Source of the DNA: CAYFSC01 sp964345695
Lineage (GTDB): Bacteria; Bacteroidota; Rhodothermia; Rhodothermales; Salinibacteraceae
Direction: 5' to 3'
Assembly (NCBI GenBank): GCA_964345695.1
Contig: CAYFSC010000064.1
Location: forward strand, 1 to 15,763
Length of the DNA: 15,763 bases
Position numbers and translations under genes: made by a program. Position 1 is the stretch's first letter. Every line of letters begins with the position of its first letter. Shown here in pieces: positions 7,088 to 14,079 of the stretch. The notes below the pieces were generated by a model that saw only the letters and a program-made list of their open reading frames with translations, did not search any database and was not told where the DNA came from.

Positions 7088-7954
7088 ATGTCCACCGAAA
7101 CCCCTCGCCTCACCCACGACGACACCCAGGCCTACCGTCGACACGTGGACGATGCGGCCCAGTTTTTACGCGATGAGGGAGGGACCGTCCCGTCCCTCGG
7201 GCTGATCATCGGGGCCGGGCTCGACGGCATCGCCAACACGTTGGAGATCGACACGACCCTTGCGTTTCCTTCCATTCCGCATGCTCCGCACGACGCCCAT
7301 GCGCGACTGATCCTGGGCACGCTCGACGACACACCGCTCGTCGCCTTGCAGGCCCCTTTGCAGCTGCACGACGGCTACACGCCGCGGCAGGTCGTCTTCC
7401 CCATTCGCGTGCTGGCCACGGCCGGCGTGGACACGCTGCTCGTCTCGCAGACGGCCGGCAGCCTCAACCCGCAGTACGCACCGTCCGACGTGATGCTGGT
7501 GAGGGATCACATTAACTTTCAGGGAACCAACCCACTCGTCGGCCCGAACGTGGAAGACTGGGGCCCGCGCTTTCCCGACATGAGCGAACCCTACGACGCC
7601 GACCTGCGGAACCGGGCCGAGGCCGTCGCGCTGGACGCCGGGATTCGCCTCCACCAGGGCGTCTATCTGGCCGTGCTGGGTCCGCACCTGGAGACGGACG
7701 CCGAATACCGCATGCTCCGATCCATGGGCGCCGACGCTGTGGGTACGGGCACTGTCCCCGAAGTGATCGCGGCGCAGCACATGGACATGAGCGTATGTGC
7801 CCTCACCGTCATCACCGACCGCTGCCTGCCCGACGCGCTGCAGCCCGTATCGGTCGACGACCTGCAAACCGCGGCGGCCGACGCGACCCCGACGGTCACG
7901 CGACTGCTTCGGGGGCTCACTGAAGAATCGACAACCGCGGCGCAGCCTCAGTAG
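7088..7954 (+). CDS. Purine nucleoside phosphorylase homologue (trimeric PNP/MTAP family) with altered active site
   Basis: The fold and length (288 residues) match trimeric PNP, which splits purine nucleosides with phosphate. Conserved blocks are clear: LIIGAGLDGI, DGYTPRQVVFPIRVL, DVMLVRDHINFQGTNPLVGPN, RFPDMSEPYD, GPHLETDAEYRML, GADAVGTGTVPEVIAAQH and VITDRC. Compared from memory with human PNP, the phosphate-contacting residues Ser33, Arg84, His86 and Ser220 become Ala43, Pro90, Gln92 and Gly221. Tyr88 becomes His94, Ala116 Thr122 and Met219 Thr220. The base-selecting Asn243 becomes Asp244, while Glu201 (Glu202) and Thr242 (Thr243) remain. Start is the ATG at 7088, just before the first helix; the open frame reaches upstream without similarity. 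Phosphorolysis is therefore uncertain: it could be a nucleosidase, an adenosine/MTA-type enzyme, or a binding protein. The family call is strong; the exact reaction is open. Confidence 0.85.
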   Translation: MSTETPRLTHDDTQAYRRHVDDAAQFLRDEGGTVPSLGLIIGAGLDGIANTLEIDTTLAFPSIPHAPHDAHARLILGTLDDTPLVALQAPLQLHDGYTPRQVVFPIRVLATAGVDTLLVSQTAGSLNPQYAPSDVMLVRDHINFQGTNPLVGPNVEDWGPRFPDMSEPYDADLRNRAEAVALDAGIRLHQGVYLAVLGPHLETDAEYRMLRSMGADAVGTGTVPEVIAAQHMDMSVCALTVITDRCLPDALQPVSVDDLQTAAADATPTVTRLLRGLTEESTTAAQPQ

Positions 7955-8005
7955 CCGCCTCCCGTCTGCAGGTCCGGCTCCGGGGGCGCGGGTTCTGCAG
8001 GCGGC
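7954..8005 (+). other. Long-range inverted repeat between the PNP-like gene and thrA
   Basis: GCCGCCT (7954-7960) is complementary to AGGCGGC (7999-8005) with 38 bases between, and CTGCAG occurs just inside each arm. It begins at the last base of the stop codon. There is no T-run; it may be a weak 3' end structure. Confidence 0.3.
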
Positions 8006-8057
8006 CCTCGCCCGATGGCCTCCGCTTCTCCCCCTGACTTTTCCCTCTCTGCTCTGC

Positions 8058-10505
8058 ATGGACACCGACGACTCCCGCGACTGGACCGTTCATAAGTTTG
8101 GCGGCACAAGTCTGGGCACCGCCACTCGCATTCAGCACGTGGCCGACCTGATTCGGTCGGAGCCCCCGCCGACCGCGGTCGTTGTCTCGGCGATGGGCGG
8201 CATAACCGACCGCCTGCTCGCTCTGACAGACGCCGCCCCCGACGGCCCCCTCGTCGACGACCTGCGAGACGTCCACGATCAGCAGCGCGACACCGTTCGG
8301 TCGCTCCTGCCCGACGACGGGGAGGGGCTTCTCCACGCGCTCGACGAAGACGTGGCCGACATCTCCGACGTGCTGCGGGCCACGAAGCTCATGCACACGG
8401 CCCCGGACACGGCCCGCGACCTCGTGGCCGGATACGGCGAGATCTGGATGGCCCGCCTGCTCGCCCGGCTCCTAACCGCGTCGGGGCGCTCGGCGGCGGC
8501 CTGCAATGCCCGCAACGTAGTCGTGGCCACACAGAGCGCGCTCGGCCCGGTCGTTGACCTGGAGGCCACCCGGGAAAACTTCGACGCATGGCGCGCCGAG
8601 CACGACGCCGACACGATGATCGTGACGGGCTTCATCGCGTCGACGCCGCAGGGCGTGCCCACCACGCTGGGACGCAACGGCAGCGACTACTCGGCCGCCA
8701 TCGTCGCCGCCCTGCTCGACGCCGACGCGCTCACGATCTGGTCGGACGTCGACGGCGTGATGAGCGCCGATCCGCGGTACGTGCCCGACGCCCGTCGCCT
8801 CGACGATCTGTCGTACGAGGAGGCCATGGAGATGGCCTACTTCGGCGCGAAGGTCATCCACCCACGGACGCTGCAGCCTGCGGTCGAGCACGAAATCCCC
8901 GTCACCATCCGGAGCGCATTCGCGCCCGAGGTGCCCGGCACGCGCATCCACCTCGATGGCAGCGGCGAGACGGCCGTCAAGGGCTTCTCGACGATCGACG
9001 ACGTGGCGCTGCTCAACCTGGAGGGCACCGGCATGATCGGCGTGCCCGGCATCGCCCGGCGCCTGTTCGACGCCCTTGAGGACGACGGCGTCTCGGTCAT
9101 CCTCATCTCGCAGGGCAGTTCCGAGCACTCCATCTGCTTCGCCGTGCCCCAGGACCATGCCCACGCCGCCAAGGAGGCCGCCGAGCGCGCGTTCTACGCC
9201 GAGATTCACCAGGGACAGATTCAGGACATCGAGCTCACGCCCGACTGCAGCATCCTGGCCGTCGTGGGCGACCAGATGTCCGGCACGCCCGGCATCGCAG
9301 CCACCTTCTTCGGTGCCCTCGGCGAGGCGGGCGTCAATGTTCGCGCCATCGCACAGGGCTCGTCGGAACGCAACATCTCGGCGGTCGTCGATGGTGCAGA
9401 TGCTCAGCGGGCGCTCCGGGCCGCCCACGCCGGCTTCTACCTGTCGAAGCGCACGCTGTCCATCGGGATCATCGGTCCCGGCAACGTCGGTGCCGTGCTG
9501 CTCGACCAGATCGAGGCGCAGCGCGACCGCCTCCAAGAGGAGCAGAACATTGACCTGCGCGTGCGCGGCATCATGGACACCTCCCACATGCTGACCGACG
9601 AGCACCGCATCGACCTGTCGACCTGGACGGACGACCTCGAAAGCGCGTCTTCCTCCGACCTCGACGCCTTCATCGACCACGTGCACACCGACTACCATCC
9701 GCACACGGTGCTCGTCGACTGCACGGCGAGCGGGGCCGTGGCCGAGCGCTACGAGGACTGGCTGGAGCGCGGCATCCACGTTGTCACTCCCAACAAGCGC
9801 GCCAACACCGCGTCGTGGGATCGCTACCAGCAGCTGCAGTCCCTCAGCCGGGGCGCTCGCCCGCGCTATCTCTACGAGACCACCGTCGGCGCCGGGCTGC
9901 CGATCCTACAGACGGTCCGCAACCTGATCGAGACGGGCGACCGTGTCCACCACATCGAGGGCATTCTCTCCGGCACCCTCTCCTACCTGTTCAACGCGTT
10001 CGACGGCGACCGCCCGTTCTCCGCGATCCTCCACCAGGCCAAGGAGGCCGGCTTTACGGAACCCGACCCGCGCGACGATCTCTCCGGTATGGACGTGGCC
10101 CGCAAGGTGGTCATCCTCGCGCGCGAGATCGGTCTTCCCCTGGAACTCGGCGACGTGAGGATCGACGGTCTCGTCCCCGCCCCCCTACAGGACGGCCCTA
10201 TCGAGACGTTCATGGAGCGCCTCCCCGAGCACGACGAGGCCATGACAGACCTGCTGCGGACGGCCCAGCAGCAGAACGAGGTGCTCCGCTTCGTGGGCAG
10301 CGTCGACCGCTCCGGGGAGGCCTCAGTGCGCCTGAAGCGATATCCGGCGGATCACGCGTTCGCGCGCATCAACTACACAGACAACATCGTCCGCTTCAAG
10401 ACCGATCGCTACGCGAAGAACCCGCTCATCGTGCAGGGGCCCGGCGCGGGTCCTGCGGTCACCGCCGCGGGCGTCTTCGCCGACCTGCTGCGCCTGATGG
10501 CGTGA
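8058..10505 (+). CDS. thrA: Bifunctional aspartokinase / homoserine dehydrogenase
   Basis: Catalyses the first and third steps from aspartate to threonine: ATP-dependent phosphorylation of aspartate and NAD(P)H reduction of aspartate semialdehyde to homoserine. The 815 residues compare well with E. coli ThrA (820). Order: kinase domain (about 10-290) with HKFGGTS (12-18), GEIWMARLL, LGRNGSDYSA (about 203-212), WSDVDGVMSADPR and AKVIHPRTLQP; two ACT domains (about 310-460) with IGVPGIARRLF and SGTPGIAATFFGALGEAGVNV, the usual site of threonine feedback; then homoserine dehydrogenase (from about 465) with IIGPGNVGAVL, VVTPNKRANT, ETTVGAGLPI and GILSGTLSYLFNAFDGDR. The ATG at 8058 follows a leader with 18 pyrimidines in 20 bases and no Shine-Dalgarno. 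It is first of thrA-thrB-thrC in the E. coli order. The enzyme for the intervening step (asd) is not in the window. Confidence 0.97.
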   Translation: MDTDDSRDWTVHKFGGTSLGTATRIQHVADLIRSEPPPTAVVVSAMGGITDRLLALTDAAPDGPLVDDLRDVHDQQRDTVRSLLPDDGEGLLHALDEDVADISDVLRATKLMHTAPDTARDLVAGYGEIWMARLLARLLTASGRSAAACNARNVVVATQSALGPVVDLEATRENFDAWRAEHDADTMIVTGFIASTPQGVPTTLGRNGSDYSAAIVAALLDADALTIWSDVDGVMSADPRYVPDARRLDDLSYEEAMEMAYFGAKVIHPRTLQPAVEHEIPVTIRSAFAPEVPGTRIHLDGSGETAVKGFSTIDDVALLNLEGTGMIGVPGIARRLFDALEDDGVSVILISQGSSEHSICFAVPQDHAHAAKEAAERAFYAEIHQGQIQDIELTPDCSILAVVGDQMSGTPGIAATFFGALGEAGVNVRAIAQGSSERNISAVVDGADAQRALRAAHAGFYLSKRTLSIGIIGPGNVGAVLLDQIEAQRDRLQEEQNIDLRVRGIMDTSHMLTDEHRIDLSTWTDDLESASSSDLDAFIDHVHTDYHPHTVLVDCTASGAVAERYEDWLERGIHVVTPNKRANTASWDRYQQLQSLSRGARPRYLYETTVGAGLPILQTVRNLIETGDRVHHIEGILSGTLSYLFNAFDGDRPFSAILHQAKEAGFTEPDPRDDLSGMDVARKVVILAREIGLPLELGDVRIDGLVPAPLQDGPIETFMERLPEHDEAMTDLLRTAQQQNEVLRFVGSVDRSGEASVRLKRYPADHAFARINYTDNIVRFKTDRYAKNPLIVQGPGAGPAVTAAGVFADLLRLMA

Positions 10506-10506
10506 T

Positions 10507-10668
10507 GCGTTTGGGGTTGTGCGTTGGGCGTTGNNNNNNNNNNNNNNNNNNNNNNNNNNNNNNNNNNNNNNNNNNNNNNNNNNNNNNNNNNNNNNNNNNN
10601 NNNNNNNNNNNNNNNNNNNNNNNNNNNNNNNNNGCGTTGGGCGTTGTGGGTTGTTCGTTGAACGTTAA
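10507..10668. repeat. Period-7 CGTT-core array between thrA and thrB, interrupted by the second gap
   Basis: Starting two bases after the thrA stop, heptamers run in one phase: GCGTTTG (10507), GGGTTGT (10514), GCGTTGG (10521) and GCGTTG up to the gap. After it come GCGTTGG (10634), GCGTTGT (10641), GGGTTGT (10648), TCGTTGA (10655) and ACGTTAA (10662). GTT recurs at the same place in each unit. Read on the other strand, the core is AACG, as in the array at the end of thrC. Confidence 0.8.
10534..10633. other. Assembly gap (100 N) inside a repeat array
   Basis: Exactly 100 Ns. The last 13 bases before the gap (10521-10533) are identical to the first 13 after it (10634-10646), GCGTTGGGCGTTG. 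An assembler could not cross this tandem repeat. The real distance may be negative (overlap) or may hold further repeat units. Confidence 0.95.
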
Positions 10669-10747
10669 CGCGCTTTCGTCCCGTTCGCGCTGTCGTCGAT
10701 CGCTTGCTGGACGGGGACACGTCGAATTTGAAACGGCAACAGACGCT

Positions 10748-10787
10748 CCGCTCTCCCACTCTCCCTCGCTCCCGTTCTCTCACGCTT
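10748..10787 (+). repeat. Five period-8 pyrimidine-rich units abutting the thrB start codon
   Basis: Octamers in register: CCGCTCTC (10748), CCACTCTC (10756), CCTCGCTC (10764), CCGTTCTC (10772) and TCACGCTT (10780), ending exactly where the thrB ATG begins at 10788. The consensus of the first four is CCNNNCTC. The stretch replaces a Shine-Dalgarno region, so it may act as the translation-initiation element, for example by binding ribosomal protein S1. Confidence 0.65.
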
Positions 10788-11765
10788 ATGACGTCGCCTG
10801 AGTCGAGCACCACCGTGGATCAATCTCCGTCTTCAACCGAGGCGGCCACCGCCTACGCTCCCGCCTCCATCGGCAACGTGGGCGTGGGGTACGACACGCT
10901 GGGATGCGCGCTGGAGGACGCGACCGGCGACCGGGTCACCGTGCGACGCCTCGACGATCCGGTCGTGCGCATCGTATCGATGACGGGGGTCGATGCGGAC
11001 GTGCTCCCAACGATCCCGGAGGAGAACACCGCCTCGGCGGCCCTTCTCTCGCTTCAGGAGGCGACCGGCGTCGCCTTCGGATTTGAGGTGGCGATTGAGA
11101 AGGGCATTCCGCTGAGCTCGGGCATGGGCGGCTCGGCCGCCTCGGCCGTGGGCGCGGTGGTCGCTGCAAACGCGCTGCTCGACGATCCGCTGCCCAACGA
11201 CGAGTTGCTGCGCCACGCGCTACAGGGTGAGGCCGTGGCCAGCGGCTCCATCCATGCCGACAACGTGGCGCCCTGCTTGTACGGCGGCCTCATCTTGACG
11301 CGTGCCGTGGATCCGCCCGACGTCGTCCAGATTCCCGCTCCCTCTGGCGTCCGCTGCGTGCTCGTGCATCCGCACCTGAAAATCCAGACGCGGGAGGCCC
11401 GTGCCTGTGTACCGGACGCGCTGCCTACCGCCGACGTGACGCGCCAAACGGCCCACCTCGGCGCCTTCATCGCCGCCTGCTACCGCGATGACGTGGCGCT
11501 CCTCGGACGCGCGCTCCGCGACTTCCTCGTCGAGCCGCACCGGGCCGCCCTCGTCCCCGGTTTCAGCACCGTGCAGTCCGCCGCAATGGACGCTGGTGCC
11601 CTCGGCTGCACGCTGGCGGGCGCCGGTCCGAGCCTCTTTGCCTGGTGCGCAGAGAAGGACGCCGCAACCGTCCGCGATGCAATGACGGACGCATTCGCCT
11701 CCACAGGCACCGACGTGGACACCTGGATCTCTTCGGTCGACGCGCCGGGTGCGTTTGTGGTGTAG
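10788..11765 (+). CDS. thrB: Homoserine kinase (GHMP family)
   Basis: Cytosolic ATP-dependent kinase making O-phosphohomoserine, the substrate of ThrC. The 325 residues hold the three GHMP motifs: APASIGNVGVGYD (24-36), GIPLSSGMGGSAASA (106-120) for ATP phosphate binding, and the C-terminal LAGAGPSLFAW. The first 20 or so residues (Ser/Thr-rich) are an extra N-terminal segment compared with E. coli ThrB. I chose the ATG at 10788, directly after the octamer array; an upstream in-frame start at 10704 would translate the repeats. It is third-last in the plus-strand run thrA, thrB, thrC, csaA, with a 282-base nominal spacer from thrA (169 if the gap is an overlap). The regulation may be through leader structure, but no leader peptide rich in Thr or Ile codons is evident. 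Confidence 0.95.
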   Translation: MTSPESSTTVDQSPSSTEAATAYAPASIGNVGVGYDTLGCALEDATGDRVTVRRLDDPVVRIVSMTGVDADVLPTIPEENTASAALLSLQEATGVAFGFEVAIEKGIPLSSGMGGSAASAVGAVVAANALLDDPLPNDELLRHALQGEAVASGSIHADNVAPCLYGGLILTRAVDPPDVVQIPAPSGVRCVLVHPHLKIQTREARACVPDALPTADVTRQTAHLGAFIAACYRDDVALLGRALRDFLVEPHRAALVPGFSTVQSAAMDAGALGCTLAGAGPSLFAWCAEKDAATVRDAMTDAFASTGTDVDTWISSVDAPGAFVV

Positions 11766-11767
11766 GA

Positions 11768-11816
11768 GTTCTGGTTCGGGGGTTCTGGTTTGGGGTCTTT
11801 CGTTTCTGGTTTCTTG
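11768..11816. repeat. Period-7/14 GTTCTGG-type array just after thrB
   Basis: Seven consecutive units in phase: GTTCTGG (11768), TTCGGGG (11775), GTTCTGG (11782), TTTGGGG (11789), TCTTTCG (11796), TTTCTGG (11803) and TTTCTTG (11810). The first four make a 14-mer that repeats with one mismatch. It begins three bases after the thrB stop codon. The strand bias (almost no A or C on the plus strand) is striking against the surrounding GC-balanced genes. Confidence 0.75.
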
Positions 11817-11843
11817 TCGTCCGGCTCTTCGCGTGGTCATCTT

Positions 11844-11878
11844 CACGCGCCACGCATCATGCGCTACGCACTACGCCT
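11844..11878. repeat. Period-7 YACGCNN array
   Basis: Five consecutive heptamers: CACGCGC (11844), CACGCAT (11851), CATGCGC (11858), TACGCAC (11865) and TACGCCT (11872). The consensus YACGCNN holds in all but the third, which is offset by one change. It lies about 80 bases after thrB and 28 bases after the GTTCTGG array. Confidence 0.7.
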
Positions 11879-12119
11879 CCCGACGCTGCATGACGACATC
11901 GTAACTGGGCTGTCATCTTCGTGCGCAGAGCTGTACGTTGTAAGGCTCCGCTGGGACTCCCACTCGCTGTCGGTCTCGACGGTCCGACGACCAGCAGGGC
12001 CGCATCGGGCGGATCTTCTACGTCAGCACGGAGGACTGATCCGTTTCTCGATGCAACGCGTACGCACCCTGCGTCCGTGCAGGCTGTTTGCAACGCGCTG
12101 CCCGACCTCTGACGATCGG

Positions 12120-12147
12120 AACGCTCGACGTTGAACGTTTCACGTTT
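12120..12147. repeat. Period-7 NACGNNN array upstream of thrC
   Basis: AACGCTC (12120), GACGTTG (12127), AACGTTT (12134) and CACGTTT (12141) keep ACG in one phase across four units. It ends about 85 bases before the thrC start and shares its core with the arrays at 10507-10668 and 13516-13554. Confidence 0.65.
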
Positions 12148-12232
12148 CCTCGGGGATACATGGAAGAGCGCGCACAAGTCGTCGGGGCAGTGGGGCAAAG
12201 CACGACCACAATCGCGAAAACGTCCAACGCGC

Positions 12233-13552
12233 ATGCAGTACCACTCCACTCGCGACCCCGACCATCGGGTTGATCTTTCGACCGCGCTGCAGGACGGGCT
12301 TGCGCCCGACGGCGGGCTGTACGTGCCGTCGTCCTTTCCGTCGCTCGACGTGGCGGACTTTGACGGTCGCACCTCCATCGAGGCCATCGCCGAACGGCTC
12401 CTCGCCCCCTTCTTCGCGGGCGACGCCCTGGAGGCCCACCTGTCGGACATTTGCACAGCGATGTACGGCTTTCCGGTGCCCCTCCGCCCGTTGCGGCGCC
12501 GGACCTCCGTCCTGGAACTCTTCCACGGTCCCACGGCGGCCTTCAAGGATGTAGGGGCCCGGTTTCTCTCCCACAGCCTCTCGGCCCTCAACGAAGACGC
12601 CGCCGATCCCGTGACCATCCTGGTGGCGACCTCGGGCGACACGGGCGCAGCGGTCGCGGCCGCGTTCTGGCAGGTTCCCAACACCGAGGTCGTCGTCCTC
12701 TACCCAAAAGGCAAGGTTTCGGAACGCCAGGAGAAGCAACTCACCGGCTGGAGCGACAACGTGCAGACGGTGGCCGTCAGCGGCGTATTCGACGACTGCC
12801 AGCGCCTCGTGAAGGCGGCGTTCCAGGACGAGACCTGGCAGGGCCGCAAGCGGCTTTCCTCCGCCAACAGCATCAACATCGGGCGGCTGCTGCCGCAGAT
12901 GACGTACTACGCCGCGGCGAGCCTGTGGCACTGGCGCGAGCACGGCACCACGCCGGATGTGATCGTGCCATCGGGCAACCTCGGGAATGGACTCGCCGGC
13001 CTCTACGCGCGGGAATGCGGACTGCCCATCGGCGAGGTCGTCTTTGCCACGAACGCCAATCGGCCCGTCACGCACTACCTGGAGACCGGCGACTGGCAGG
13101 CGTTCGAGTCGCAGCAGACCCTGGCCACGGCCATGGACGTGGGCAATCCCAGCAACATGGAACGGATGCGCCACCACTGGCCCGCGGTGGAGGCCCTGCG
13201 CGACGCCATCACCGCCGAGCGCGTGACCGACGACGAGATCGAGCAGCAGATCCGCCGTGGCCCCGACGCGTGGGACACGGTCTGGGATCCGCACACCGCC
13301 ACGGCCGTCGAGGCCCGCGAGCGGCTGGATCCGGACGACAAGCACGAGTGGATTCTCGTCGCCACCGCGCATCCGGCCAAGTTTCCGGAGGTCGTCGAGC
13401 CGCTCGTCGGTCACGCGATCGACATTCCCGATGCCCTCGCGGAGGTCATGGCGCGCTCCACGCCCGCACCGAAGATCGAACCGTCGCTCAACGCGCTGGC
13501 CGATGTGGTGTTTGCAACGCAAAACGTGGAACGTGGAACGGTGGAACGTTGA
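12233..13552 (+). CDS. thrC: Threonine synthase
   Basis: PLP enzyme converting O-phosphohomoserine to L-threonine, the last pathway step. The 439 residues begin MQYHSTRD, like the short N-terminus of E. coli-type ThrC. Seen: GLAPDGGLYVP (22-32), FHGPTAAFKDVGARF with the PLP lysine Lys105, ATSGDTGAA (132-140), SANSINIGRLLPQ (210-222), VPSGNLGNGLAG (245-256) and DVGNPSNMERM. The ATG at 12233 is chosen over an in-frame upstream start because added residues are basic and non-family; the leader shows no Shine-Dalgarno and is not pyrimidine-rich. The last residues (about 428-439, TQNVERGTVER) are encoded by the heptamer array at 13516-13554 rather than by family sequence, so the natural end of the protein has been overwritten or extended. 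csaA starts 17 bases later. Confidence 0.96.
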   Translation: MQYHSTRDPDHRVDLSTALQDGLAPDGGLYVPSSFPSLDVADFDGRTSIEAIAERLLAPFFAGDALEAHLSDICTAMYGFPVPLRPLRRRTSVLELFHGPTAAFKDVGARFLSHSLSALNEDAADPVTILVATSGDTGAAVAAAFWQVPNTEVVVLYPKGKVSERQEKQLTGWSDNVQTVAVSGVFDDCQRLVKAAFQDETWQGRKRLSSANSINIGRLLPQMTYYAAASLWHWREHGTTPDVIVPSGNLGNGLAGLYARECGLPIGEVVFATNANRPVTHYLETGDWQAFESQQTLATAMDVGNPSNMERMRHHWPAVEALRDAITAERVTDDEIEQQIRRGPDAWDTVWDPHTATAVEARERLDPDDKHEWILVATAHPAKFPEVVEPLVGHAIDIPDALAEVMARSTPAPKIEPSLNALADVVFATQNVERGTVER

Positions 13553-13554
13553 AC
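13516..13554. repeat. Period-7 AACGNNN array overlapping the thrC stop codon
   Basis: AACGCAA (13516), AACGTGG (13523), AACGTGG (13530), the 8-base AACGGTGG (13537), AACGTTG (13545) and a closing AAC (13552-13554). The array encodes the thrC C-terminus and the TGA stop (13550-13552), then runs into the csaA leader. The single 8-base unit shifts the phase by one. Confidence 0.8.
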
Positions 13555-13569
13555 AATTCCTCTCTCCCG

Positions 13570-13923
13570 ATGTCCGATTCGACCGACGCCCCGCTCACCT
13601 GGGACGAATTCGAGCGCGTGGATCTGCGCGCTGGCACGATCACGCGTGCCGAACCGTTTCCTGAAGCCCGCACGCCCGCCTACAAGATCTGGGCGGACTT
13701 CGGCGACGAGATCGGCGTGCTCCGGTCGAGCGCGCAGATCACGGATCGCTACGACGTCGACGAGCTCGTCGGACGCCAGATTCTTGGGGTGGTCAATTTC
13801 CCCCCGAAGCAGATCGGTCCCTTCCTCTCTGAGTTTCTGGTCACGGGGTTCGTGCTGGACGATGACGAGGTCGTTCTCGTCCGTCCCGATGCGCCCGTTC
13901 CGAACGGTACACGACTCGCCTGA
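13570..13923 (+). CDS. csaA: CsaA-like tRNA-binding (OB-fold) protein
   Basis: Small dimeric OB-fold protein related to the tRNA-binding domain of methionyl-tRNA synthetase and Arc1p; Bacillus CsaA was described as an export-related chaperone, while structure points to tRNA binding. The 117 residues match the family (about 110). Seen: FERVDLRAGTITRAEPFPEA (14-33), AYKIWADFG (37-45), SSAQIT (53-58) and VVNFPPKQIGPFLSEFLVTG (74-93), all typical. The ATG at 13570 follows TTCCTCTCTCCC, again pyrimidine-rich and without Shine-Dalgarno. It is only 17 bases behind thrC, the tightest spacing in this strand block, so the two are probably co-transcribed. No link of function with threonine synthesis is known. 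Confidence 0.93.
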   Translation: MSDSTDAPLTWDEFERVDLRAGTITRAEPFPEARTPAYKIWADFGDEIGVLRSSAQITDRYDVDELVGRQILGVVNFPPKQIGPFLSEFLVTGFVLDDDEVVLVRPDAPVPNGTRLA

Positions 13924-14007
13924 GCGCAGCGCCGCTCTGCAAACGCTGTCCCGCTCACGACCCGATGGAGATGTTGTCTTCCGACGTCAGAACGGGTCCC
14001 ACGTGAC

Positions 14008-14079
14008 ATGTGTCAACGGTTGCAGCCGCCGGATGCCGTCTGGCACTGCTACCTTGACACGTGAACCTTGACACGTTTC
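14008..14079. repeat. Direct 14-mer repeat with an upstream inverted copy before ade
   Basis: CCTTGACACGTGAA (14052-14065) is followed directly by CCTTGACACGTTTC (14066-14079); both split into two heptamers. GTGTCAA at 14010-14016 is the exact reverse complement of TTGACAC at 14054-14060 and 14068-14074, allowing a hairpin with either copy. The set lies in the 186-base csaA-ade spacer, about 30 bases before ade. Confidence 0.65.

Larger units (their letters stand above)
11766..12232. other. 467-base repeat-rich spacer between thrB and thrC
   Basis: No supported gene; a frame beginning near 11859 reads through repeats and lacks protein-like character. It contains the arrays at 11768-11816, 11844-11878 and 12120-12147. 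A small hairpin CCTGC (12068-12072)/GCAGG (12079-12083) is followed by CTGTTTGC, a poor terminator. Such a length inside a thr operon suggests either a separate thrC promoter or accumulation of repeats; I cannot place a promoter. Confidence 0.55.

Noticed and set aside
8092..8099. TAAGTTTG, a match to the Bacteroidota -7 promoter pattern
   Set aside because: It lies inside the thrA coding region, encoding the invariant KFGG motif, so the match is explained by protein sequence.
8472..9779. Long minus-strand frame (435 residues) opposite thrA
   Set aside because: It is the antisense shadow of a GC-rich gene; the thrA frame has clear motifs throughout and the antisense has none.
11859..12134. 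Possible small gene or thr leader peptide between thrB and thrC
   Set aside because: The frame begins inside the YACGC array, has no run of Thr or Ile codons, no antiterminator/terminator pair follows, and there is no family character.
12140..13522. Long minus-strand frame (460 residues) opposite thrC
   Set aside because: Antisense shadow of thrC for the same reasons.
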